This document shows, one piece after another, positions 27,924 to 35,234 of a stretch of 64,000 bases of DNA (within the stretch, counting starts at the first letter, position 1; each line of letters begins with the position of its first letter). The notes beneath the pieces are model-generated. The model saw only the letters and a list, made by a program, of their open reading frames with translations. It was not told the DNA's origin and made no database searches. Source of the DNA: Paraburkholderia edwinii (GTDB lineage Bacteria > Pseudomonadota > Gammaproteobacteria > Burkholderiales > Burkholderiaceae); contig NZ_CP080095.1 in the NCBI RefSeq assembly GCF_019428685.1, positions 496,001 through 560,000 of the forward strand, in the 5' to 3' direction. A program made the translations under genes and the position numbers.

Positions 27924-27950
27924 TAAAGCTTTGTCCTGACCGTCCGATAA
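27924..27950 (+). promoter_or_regulatory. Sigma-28-like promoter before fliST
   Basis: The site reads TAAAGCTT, 11 bp, TCCGATAA, with exact FliA spacing and 14 of 16 consensus bases. It lies 94 bp before fliS. fliS encodes the flagellin chaperone, a late product. Confidence 0.65.
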
Positions 27951-28044
27951 CACGGACACACAGTCGCCGCACTGCGATTACGGGAGCGGAGGGACTGACT
28001 TTGTCTGATCCAACCGCAGCGCGCATCACACAGGAGGAGCGCCG

Positions 28045-28479
28045 ATGTTTTCCCCAGGGCATGCCGGAGCCAACGCTTACGCACGCGTGGGCAACGAGAC
28101 AGGGGTGATGGGCGCGAGTCCGCATCGTCTGATCGCGCTGCTGATTCAGGGCGCGCGCCAGGCGGTTGCGCAGGCGCGTTTCCATCTGCAGCACGGCGAG
28201 GTCGGCCGGCGCGGTGAGACGATCGGCAAGGCGATCCGGATCATCGAAAGCGGTCTGCAGGCGTCGCTCGACCGCAATGCGGGCGGCGAAATCGCCACGC
28301 GGCTCGATGCGCTGTACGGCTATATGGCAAGGCGCCTGCTGGAAGCGAATATCAAAAGCAACGAAGCGATGCTGATCGAAGTCGACGGACTGCTCGCAAC
28401 GATCGAGGAAGCATGGACGGGTATTGGGCCGGAAGTGGCGCGGATGGCTGCACAGGTATCCGCGGAAGCGGTGAGATGA
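28045..28479 (+). CDS. fliS: Flagellin export chaperone FliS
   Basis: FliS binds the C-terminus of flagellin, keeps it unpolymerised in the cytoplasm and delivers it for export. The 144-residue product begins MFSPGHAGANAYARV and carries the family core GVMGASPHRLIALLIQGARQ, with RLDALYGYMARRLLEANIKS near the middle. An AGGAGGAG-like site precedes the start. The stop overlaps the fliT start (ATGA). The sigma-28-like promoter upstream fits the late role. Confidence 0.94.
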   Translation: MFSPGHAGANAYARVGNETGVMGASPHRLIALLIQGARQAVAQARFHLQHGEVGRRGETIGKAIRIIESGLQASLDRNAGGEIATRLDALYGYMARRLLEANIKSNEAMLIEVDGLLATIEEAWTGIGPEVARMAAQVSAEAVR

Positions 28480-28802
28480 CTGCAAATCAGGAATACTTCG
28501 CCCGCTATGAGGCGATCGCGGCAATATCGTGCCGGATGTTGACGGCCGCCCGCGATGCGCTGTGGGGCGAACTGGCTCACATGCAGAACGAGTACCGCAG
28601 TCTGGTTGACAGTCTTAAGGAATCTGAAGTGGGCGTGCATCTCGACGACGACGAGCGCGGCCGCAAATACGAGCTGATTCGTGAAATCCTCGCCAATGAC
28701 GCTGCGATCCGCGAACTCGCGAATCCGCGTCTCGCGAAGCTGTCCGCACTGTTCGCGGGCCGCACGGCGAAGGTGCTGAAAGAGATCTACGGGGCGCGGT
28801 GA
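28476..28802 (+). CDS. fliT: Flagellar chaperone FliT-like protein
   Basis: FliT is the export chaperone of the filament cap FliD and in enterics also inhibits FlhDC. The 108-residue product starts MTANQEYFARYEAIAAISCR, is helical and charged, and its size and place after fliS agree with FliT. FliT proteins are poorly conserved, so the assignment rests mainly on position and helix pattern. Its ATG lies within the fliS stop region (ATGA), a sign of coupling. Confidence 0.8.
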   Translation: MTANQEYFARYEAIAAISCRMLTAARDALWGELAHMQNEYRSLVDSLKESEVGVHLDDDERGRKYELIREILANDAAIRELANPRLAKLSALFAGRTAKVLKEIYGAR

Positions 28803-28811
28803 GACAGGCCA

Positions 28812-28837
28812 GCCGCCGGCGCACGTACGTCGGCGGC
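28812..28837 (+). terminator. Terminator-like hairpin after fliT
   Basis: The stem GCCGCCG / CGGCGGC (7 bp) encloses 12 nt that include the self-complementary acgtacgt; it is followed by ggtttgcc, a weak T run. It lies 9 bp after the fliT stop. Confidence 0.5.
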
Positions 28838-28857
28838 GGTTTGCCTTCCGCATTTTT

Positions 28858-28876
28858 GCGTGCTCATTATGCACGC
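28858..28876. terminator. Second hairpin between fliT and the FliK-like gene
   Basis: GCGTGC / GCACGC (6 bp, 7-nt loop) is flanked by TGATTTT on the plus strand side and by an A run (ATTTTT on plus, read AAAAA then stem) on the other. It may be a second plus-strand terminator or a leader element for the next gene. Confidence 0.35.
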
Positions 28877-28988
28877 TGATTTTGAGCGATTTCTTCGCAC
28901 CGACCTAGTGCGCTTCGGTTGCGCACCGGCCGTTTCCAGGTTTTTGTTTCTAATTTCTGTTTTTTCCGAGCGACAACAGGAAGGATGC

Positions 28989-30521
28989 ATGACCAACATC
29001 GACACGGCCGTAGCTGCGCTGCTTGCCAGCCGCGTCGACAGCCTGTTGTCGATCGCTTCGCGCGGCAACGCCACGACTGCGCAAACGGGTACGTCGGCAC
29101 TGGCCGTCGATACGCCGACCTCCGGCACACCGGTATCGTTACTCGGTAACCAGCCGCAAGCTTCCGCCCAAACCATTCTGTCGCGCATTGCGCTGACGCT
29201 CGACGCGATCATGCGTGCGGGCGGCGACGCGACGCCGTCGCTCGTCGGCCAGTGGCCGATCTGGCCGGTCGTGCCGGCGCTCGACGATGGCGGCGGCATG
29301 CTGGCGGACGGCGCGCAAACGGGCGCGGCAAGCGGCAACGCGGCGCAAGCGAACGCGGGTGGGGCGGCTGCGTCCGGCGCGGCTGCTGCGGCGTCGCCGG
29401 CCGAGGCCGACGCCGAAGCCGGCGCCACGCAGGGCGCGGCGGGCGTCACGCCTGCAGCCGTGTCCGTGCCCGTCGACGCGCTCGCTGCCGCATTGCGCCA
29501 GACGGTCGGCGAAAGCGGGCTCTTTTACGAATCGCATCTCGCGCAGTGGCTAAGCGGGCAGCGCCCGCCCGCGTCGCTGTTCGACGAGCCGCAGAACCGG
29601 CTCGTGCTCGAAACCTCGCAAATGCCGCCCGACTGGGCGCTCGACCCGAGCACAGCCGACGAAGACGGCATCGCGCCGTGGTGGCGCGGTGGTTCCGCAC
29701 AACAAGGCGGCGCGGCCCAGGCGAACCCGGGTTCGGCGCGCGAGGCGCAGGGCAATCCGATGCCAATAACGGCGCGCTTCGCGGCGGCCGTGCAGGAATT
29801 CGCCGGAGACGCGTTCGGCGCCGGGTCGGCCTCGTCCGCACGCGACGGTGCACAGGCCGGCAACGCGAACGCCGGGGTCAATGGCGGTGGCCAGGCCAAC
29901 GCCGCGCAGGCCCAGCTTTCCACGCAAATGATGGCTTCGTCGGTGCATCCGGCGACGGTTACGCTTGTGCGTCAGCAGCTCGATCTGCTCGCGACCGGCG
30001 AATTCCGCTGGAGCGGCGAGGCTTGGCCGGGCGCGCGTCTGGACTGGACCATCGAAGAGCGCGGCGACCGCTGGTCGCGCGGCGGCGACGCCGACGCGCC
30101 CGATTCCGAAGCGCTGCGTCCCTGGCGCACGCGGCTCACGCTGTCGTTGCCTTTGCTCGGCACGGTCGACGCGGACCTCACGCTCGTCGGCACGCAATTG
30201 ACCGCGCGTGTCCAGGCGAGCCCGTCGGGCGCCGCACGGCTCGCGGCGCAAGGCGAATCGTTCCGGCAGCGTCTGGCGGCGGTCGGCATTGCGCTCAATG
30301 CGCTGGCGATTCGCGAAATTGCCAGCGGACCTGACGAAGGCGCCGCGGGCCGGCCGGCCGGCTGGACCGGCGCGCCATCGATGCAGGCCGCGGCGGCTGC
30401 CTATGCGCGAGCCGCGGCTGCCGCTGCGGCACACGCCGCTGGCGCCGCGGGCGAAGTACAGGCCGGCAGCCATAGCGAAATGCCGCCGTTCGATCTCTTC
30501 GACGGAGACGTTCCGCTTTGA
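28989..30521 (+). CDS. Second FliK-like hook-length control protein
   Basis: The 510-residue product resembles FliK in layout. It has a long Ala/Gly/Gln-rich N-terminal part and a C-terminal domain with alternating hydrophobic strands (RTRLTLSLPLLGTVDADLTL, then a helix ESFRQRLAAVGIALNALAIR) like the Flg_hook fold. It is not the canonical fliK, which lies in the fli operon at 20115. The ATG at 28989 has AGGAAGG just upstream. Its stop overlaps the TTG start of a FlhB C-domain gene, so the two products probably act together. Identity as FliK family is likely; role as a second ruler or switch is inference. Confidence 0.75.
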   Translation: MTNIDTAVAALLASRVDSLLSIASRGNATTAQTGTSALAVDTPTSGTPVSLLGNQPQASAQTILSRIALTLDAIMRAGGDATPSLVGQWPIWPVVPALDDGGGMLADGAQTGAASGNAAQANAGGAAASGAAAAASPAEADAEAGATQGAAGVTPAAVSVPVDALAAALRQTVGESGLFYESHLAQWLSGQRPPASLFDEPQNRLVLETSQMPPDWALDPSTADEDGIAPWWRGGSAQQGGAAQANPGSAREAQGNPMPITARFAAAVQEFAGDAFGAGSASSARDGAQAGNANAGVNGGGQANAAQAQLSTQMMASSVHPATVTLVRQQLDLLATGEFRWSGEAWPGARLDWTIEERGDRWSRGGDADAPDSEALRPWRTRLTLSLPLLGTVDADLTLVGTQLTARVQASPSGAARLAAQGESFRQRLAAVGIALNALAIREIASGPDEGAAGRPAGWTGAPSMQAAAAAYARAAAAAAAHAAGAAGEVQAGSHSEMPPFDLFDGDVPL

Positions 30522-30922
30522 GCCGCACCACCCGCAGAAGCGCCGCAGCACTGTCCTACGACGACCAGCAACCGGGTGCGCCGCGCGTCGTCGCGAAGGG
30601 CTATGGGCTCGTCGCGGACATGATCGTGCAGCGCGCGAAAGAAGCGGGTCTCTATGTGCACGAGGCGCCCGAGATGGTGTCGCTGCTGATGCAGGTCGAC
30701 CTCGACTCGCGGATTCCGCCGCAGCTTTACGCGGCGGTCGCGGAACTGCTCGCGTGGCTGCACCGGCTCGAAAGCGGTGCGGCCGACGCGACCGAGGCGG
30801 CGCCGCAAGACAAGGACATCAACGTGACGGTCGATGCCGCAAATCCGGCGGATCCGGCTGTCGATGCGGCGGCCGCGCGTCTGCCGCGCGGCGACGTGCC
30901 GGCGACGCGCTGGTTGAAGTAG
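30518..30922 (+). CDS. Stand-alone FlhB C-terminal-domain protein (FlhX type)
   Basis: FlhB's cytoplasmic domain controls substrate switching in the flagellar export gate. This 134-residue protein corresponds only to that domain, with no membrane helices. It shows ALSYDDQQPGAPRVVAKGYG, then IVQRAKEAGLYVHEAPEMVS and RIPPQLYAAVAELLAWLHRL, the classic FlhB/YscU C-domain blocks. Where FlhB has the autocleaving NPTH followed by YAVAL, this protein begins SRTTRRSAAALSYD, so the cleavage site is missing. It uses a TTG start overlapping the stop of the FliK-like gene. Similar proteins are called FlhX or EscU/YscU/HrcU-type switch proteins. Confidence 0.82.
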   Translation: MSRTTRRSAAALSYDDQQPGAPRVVAKGYGLVADMIVQRAKEAGLYVHEAPEMVSLLMQVDLDSRIPPQLYAAVAELLAWLHRLESGAADATEAAPQDKDINVTVDAANPADPAVDAAAARLPRGDVPATRWLK

Positions 30923-30997
30923 CGCAGGCGCTCGCTCGCCCGGTTCCGCTGCGGCTGGACCGAGTGCGTGCCGCACCTCTCACTTCTGCTTCTCTAT

Positions 30998-32692
30998 CTA
31001 CCCCGCAAATGCGCGTTCGACGATCGCCGCATGATCGAGCGTCGCCGGCAACGTTCCATACACACGCCCGCTGTCGCCGCAACCGTCCGCGATTCGCGTC
31101 GCGATAAACGCATCGGCGACGACGGGCGGCGCGTGCTGCACGAGCAGCACCGCCTGCGCGATCAGCACCAGTTGCTGCGCGATGCGGCGCGCGGCGGCTT
31201 CGCGCGTATCGGGCGATGCGGCGAGCGCCGCGAGCAGCCGGTCGAGCGCGGCCGGGAGCGCCGAAGCGGGCGACGCGTGATGCTGTGCGACGTCGCGCCA
31301 TTGCGTGAGCAGCGCCTGCGCGGCTTCCGGTTCCTTTTCGAGTGCGCGCAGCACGTCGAGGCACATCACGTTGCCCGATCCTTCCCAGATCGAATTGACC
31401 GGCGCCTCGCGATAGAAACGCGCCATCGGCCCTTCTTCGACATAGCCGTTGCCGCCCCAGACCTCCATCGCCTCGCCGGTGAATTCGAGTGCGCGCTTGC
31501 AGATCCAGTATTTCGCGGCCGGCGTAATGAGGCGCCGCCATGCGCGTTCCTCGAGCGTGCCCGTCGAGTCTTCGAATGCGCGTGCGAGGCGCATGACGAG
31601 GACGGTCGCCGCTTCCGCTTCGAGCGAGAGGTCCGCCAGCACGTTGCGCATCAGCGGCTGTTCGGCCAGCAGCCGGCCGAACGCGCTGCGATGCCGCGTG
31701 TGATGAATCGCCTGCACGAGCGCCGCGCGCATCAACGCCGTGCTGCCGAGCGCGCAATCGAGGCGCGTGTAGTTCGCCATTTCGATAATGGTCGGCACGC
31801 CTCGGCCTTCGTCGCCGACCATCACGCCGTAGGCCTCGAAGAATTCGACTTCGCTGCTCGCATTCGAGCGGTTGCCGAGCTTGTTCTTCAGACGCTGGAT
31901 GTGTACGGCATTCCGGTTTCCGTCGGGCGTAAAACGCGGCACGAAGAAGCACGACACACCTGCGTGATCGTCGGTGCGCGCGAGCACCAGATGCGCGTCG
32001 CACTGCGGCGCCGAAAAGAACCACTTGTGACCGACCAGCCGATATTCGGCGCCGCGGCCCGAGCCGCTCGACCCGAGCGATGCAAATGCATGCGTGCGGT
32101 TGCTGCGCACATCCGAGCCACCCTGTTTCTCGGTCATGCCCATGCCGATCATCATCGATTTTTTCTGGGTGAGCGGCACGTCGCGCGGATCGTGCTCGCG
32201 CGTGTAAAGCTGGTCGCGCAGCGCCGCAAACAGTTGCGGTTCGCGCTGCAGCACGGGGATGCTCGCGAAGGTCATCGTGATCGGGCATAACGCGCCTGAT
32301 TCGATTTGCGAATGCAGCAAGTAGGCGGCGCAACGCGCGACCATTGCGCCGGGTTGCGGATCGGAAAACGGCAGGGCGTGCACGCCTGCCGCGCGCAGTT
32401 GCGCCAGCAGCGTGTGCCATGCCGGATGGAATTCGAGTGTATCGATGCGTTCGCCGCGTGGGCTGTATGTCATCAGTTCGGGCGTGTGACGGTTCGCGAG
32501 GTCGCCGAGCGCGAGTACGTCGGGAGAACTCAGCGCCGCGCCGTCGCGCTCGAGTGCGGCGCGATGCCAGCCGGCGCCTTCGCGTTCGACGGCGGCGACG
32601 AGCGCCGCGTCGCTTGTGAACAGGTTGTATCCGGTGAGTTGCGGTACCTGGTTTGTCACTTCGTGCGTGTTGCCGGGTCCGAATGTTTCCAT
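30998..32692 (-). CDS. aidB: AidB-type acyl-CoA dehydrogenase
   Basis: AidB is a flavoprotein of the acyl-CoA dehydrogenase family made in the adaptive response to alkylation damage in E. coli. The 564-residue product aligns in memory with E. coli AidB over most of its length. Matching segments include LFTSDAALVAAVEREGAGWH near the start, CPITMTFASIPVL, IGMGMTEKQGGSDVRSN, GNRSNASSEVEF and PVNSIWEGSGNVMCLDVLRA. The start METFGPGNTHEV at 32692 is chosen over a much longer open frame because AidB proteins begin here. No Ada-box or partner gene is nearby, so regulation is unknown. Confidence 0.9.
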   Translation of the reverse strand: METFGPGNTHEVTNQVPQLTGYNLFTSDAALVAAVEREGAGWHRAALERDGAALSSPDVLALGDLANRHTPELMTYSPRGERIDTLEFHPAWHTLLAQLRAAGVHALPFSDPQPGAMVARCAAYLLHSQIESGALCPITMTFASIPVLQREPQLFAALRDQLYTREHDPRDVPLTQKKSMMIGMGMTEKQGGSDVRSNRTHAFASLGSSGSGRGAEYRLVGHKWFFSAPQCDAHLVLARTDDHAGVSCFFVPRFTPDGNRNAVHIQRLKNKLGNRSNASSEVEFFEAYGVMVGDEGRGVPTIIEMANYTRLDCALGSTALMRAALVQAIHHTRHRSAFGRLLAEQPLMRNVLADLSLEAEAATVLVMRLARAFEDSTGTLEERAWRRLITPAAKYWICKRALEFTGEAMEVWGGNGYVEEGPMARFYREAPVNSIWEGSGNVMCLDVLRALEKEPEAAQALLTQWRDVAQHHASPASALPAALDRLLAALAASPDTREAAARRIAQQLVLIAQAVLLVQHAPPVVADAFIATRIADGCGDSGRVYGTLPATLDHAAIVERAFAG

Positions 32693-32901
32693 CAGATGTC
32701 TCCGTCTGCAACGTGGGCGAGCGTTGTCGATTGTCGCGCGGCCCGCGCCGCCGTGGTGATTTTTCGGAAGCGTGGGGCGGCGTCGCGAAAGTGGGGTGTC
32801 AGGCGAGCGGCTTGCTACGGGTGAGGACGCGGGCGGCCTGACGCCGCCACGCTCCGGTGCGCACGCGCGTGCGAACCCGCCAGACGAGGAGTCATCCAGC
32901 G

Positions 32902-34767
32902 ATGCTCGAAAGCCTCGGAATGGGCAGTGTGAAGTCCAACGCGGCCAACGCGGCCGGCGGCCCGCGTGCATCGCGCACGCGCGGCCGCCGTGCGAAAACG
33001 CTCGCGCGGTACGCCGGAAAGCCGATTTTGCTGCTGCTGCAATACGTTGGCCGCCGTCCGCTTGCGCATGCATTCGTTCTGCTAGGCATCGTTGCGGCGG
33101 TGGGCTGCTCGCTCGCGTCGCAGTTTGCGATCCGGAATCTGATCGACGCGTTGCCGCACGGGCGCGCGCATCCTGCGGGCGTGATTGCCGCATTCGTGGT
33201 GATCGTCGTGCTGCTGTTTGCCGACAACCTGTTCTGGCGCGTGTCGGGCTGGATCAGCGTGCGCACCTTCGTCGCGGTGACGGGCGACGTGCGGCGTCAG
33301 CTGTTCGGCTACGTGACCGGCCATTCCTCGACGTATTTTTCCGAGGTTCGGCCCGGCATGCTGGCAAGCCGCGTGTCGGCGACGGCGAACGCGGTGTTTT
33401 CGATCGAGAACACCGTTGCGTGGGTTGCGCTGCCGCCGCTGCTATCGGTGCTCGGCGCAATCGCCATTCTGGGATGGGTGAACGTGTGGATGGCGCTTTG
33501 CCTGCTGCTGATCTCGGTCTGCATGGCCGCGGTCCTGTTCTGGCTTGCCGGCAAGGGAAGCAGCAAGCACATGCGCTTCGCGTCCGACGCGGCTTCGGTC
33601 GACGGTGAGCTCGTCGATGTGATCGGCAATATGGCGACGGTGAGGATGTTCGTCGCGACCCAGCGCGAGAGCGCCCGGCTCGACGCGTTTCTGTCCGGCG
33701 AGATGGCGTCGCGGCAAACGAGCCTGCGCTACCTCGAGAAGCTGCGTCTGCTCCATGCGGCGGCGACCGCGTTGCTGTCGGCGGGGCTGCTCGGCTGGGT
33801 GTTGTGGCTGTGGACGCAAGGGCGCGCGACGACCGGCGACGTGGTGCTCGTCAGCTCGCTCGGATTTGCGATTCTGCATGGCACGCGCGACCTCGCGGTT
33901 GCGCTTGTCGACGTGACCCAGCATGTGTCGCGGCTTGCCGAAGCGGCGCAGACGCTGCTCGTGCCGCGCGAGATGGACGAAGCGATCGGTGCGCCCGCGC
34001 TGCAGATCCGCGACGCGAATATCGACTTCGAGAACGTCACGTTCGCGTATCCGGGCCGCCGGCCGGTGCTCGATCACTTCAGCCTGCATATCGACTCGGG
34101 GCAGCGCGTGGGCCTTGTCGGTCCATCCGGTGCGGGAAAGACAACGATACTCGCGCTCTTGCAGCGTACGTTCGATCCGCCGCGGGCGTCGGGTGCGGTC
34201 GCGATTTCGGGCCAGCGACTCGCCGATGTGAGTCTGGCGAGCCTGCGCGACGCGATTGCGGTCGTGCCGCAGGACATCTCTCTATTCAACCGGACGCTGC
34301 TCGAGAACATTCGCTACGGCAAGCCCGATGCGAGCGAAGTCGAAGTGCTGCGTGCCTGCGAGCGCGCGAACTGTCTGGACCTGATCCGCTCGCTGCCCGA
34401 CGGCCTCGAGACGGTGGTCGGCGAGCGCGGCGCGCGTCTTTCCGGCGGACAGCGGCAACGCATTGCGATTGCGCGCGCGTTTCTGAAGGACGCGCCGATT
34501 CTGCTGCTCGACGAAGCGACGTCCGCGCTCGATAGCGAATCGGAGGCGGCGATCCAGCATGCGCTCGACCGGCTGATGACGGGGCGCACCGTGGTGGCGA
34601 TCGCGCACCGGTTGTCGACGCTGCGCAACTTCGACCGCATTGTGGTGATCCAGCATGGCCGTCTGGTCGACGATGGCACGCCGGGTGAACTGAGCAAGCG
34701 CGCGGGGATTTATCGCGATGTGCTGCTGCGGCGTGAGCGGCGCGCGGGGGCGGGCGTGTTTGATTGA
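32902..34767 (+). CDS. ABC exporter, permease fused to ATPase
   Basis: The 621-residue protein is a half-transporter of the ABCB/MsbA type that should work as a dimer. The N-terminal half holds about six membrane helices (first near LAHAFVLLGIVAAVGCSLAS). The ATPase half has Walker A GPSGAGKTT near residue 407, signature LSGGQRQR near 513, and Walker B ILLLDEATSALDS near 535, followed by an H-loop AHRLSTL. It starts MLESLGMGSVK with a GAGGAG site upstream. It is divergent from aidB; substrate unknown. Confidence 0.85.
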   Translation: MLESLGMGSVKSNAANAAGGPRASRTRGRRAKTLARYAGKPILLLLQYVGRRPLAHAFVLLGIVAAVGCSLASQFAIRNLIDALPHGRAHPAGVIAAFVVIVVLLFADNLFWRVSGWISVRTFVAVTGDVRRQLFGYVTGHSSTYFSEVRPGMLASRVSATANAVFSIENTVAWVALPPLLSVLGAIAILGWVNVWMALCLLLISVCMAAVLFWLAGKGSSKHMRFASDAASVDGELVDVIGNMATVRMFVATQRESARLDAFLSGEMASRQTSLRYLEKLRLLHAAATALLSAGLLGWVLWLWTQGRATTGDVVLVSSLGFAILHGTRDLAVALVDVTQHVSRLAEAAQTLLVPREMDEAIGAPALQIRDANIDFENVTFAYPGRRPVLDHFSLHIDSGQRVGLVGPSGAGKTTILALLQRTFDPPRASGAVAISGQRLADVSLASLRDAIAVVPQDISLFNRTLLENIRYGKPDASEVEVLRACERANCLDLIRSLPDGLETVVGERGARLSGGQRQRIAIARAFLKDAPILLLDEATSALDSESEAAIQHALDRLMTGRTVVAIAHRLSTLRNFDRIVVIQHGRLVDDGTPGELSKRAGIYRDVLLRRERRAGAGVFD

Positions 34768-34821
34768 CTGTGTTGCGAGCTTGAGCGAAGCGGGCACGGG
34801 CAGGCGACCGGCGCGGGTGGC

Positions 34822-35154
34822 CTAGCGCTTTTTCCCGTATCTACCGAACACGAAGCCTGTGAGCAGGCCGGCGGCAAGAACGACACCCGTTACCCACGAT
34901 GTCGAGACTAGCGGCGCAGTCGCGGATTGACTTGCCGGCGCAACGACGGCGGCGACGTCGCTTGCGCTGATTTGCGTCATCGTCGGAATCTCGTCGATGC
35001 CATAGACGCATATCTCGCCGGTCGGAAGCGCGCAGAACCGCGCGGCAGGGCATTGCGTCAGGATCTTTTGCGGGGCGCCTTCTCCGCAAACGGCTCCCGC
35101 TCCTTTCAGCACCTTCAATGTGACATCCGGGTACTTCGTGATCTGTTCAGGCAT
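34822..35154 (-). CDS. Small tail-anchored protein with four cysteines
   Basis: I do not recognise this 110-residue protein. The first 60 residues are soluble and contain Cys23, Cys35, Cys41 and Cys49 (CX11CX5CX7C) around TQCPAARFCALPTGEICVYG. An Ala/Ser-rich linker leads to a single C-terminal membrane helix (WVTGVVLAAGLLTGFVFG, about 87-104) and a basic end GRYGKKR. The layout suggests a tail-anchored inner-membrane protein whose cysteines may bind metal or form disulphides. It lies alone between the ABC exporter and dctM. Confidence 0.7.
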   Translation of the reverse strand: MPEQITKYPDVTLKVLKGAGAVCGEGAPQKILTQCPAARFCALPTGEICVYGIDEIPTMTQISASDVAAVVAPASQSATAPLVSTSWVTGVVLAAGLLTGFVFGRYGKKR

Positions 35155-35234
35155 CGAATCGACCTCTCTACCATGGGCCGACGCCGCAGACCGCGCCGCG
35201 CCGGGCGTGCGCTGCCGCCGGCGCGTGGTGTGTG

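Noticed and set aside
30518..30922. Full-length FlhB
   Set aside because: No membrane helices and no NPTH motif; only the C-terminal domain is encoded, so the true flhB must be elsewhere in the genome.
30819..32711. Long Arg/Ala-rich minus-strand frame overlapping aidB
   Set aside because: It is another frame of aidB; its translation is low-complexity and the AidB frame carries all the conserved motifs.
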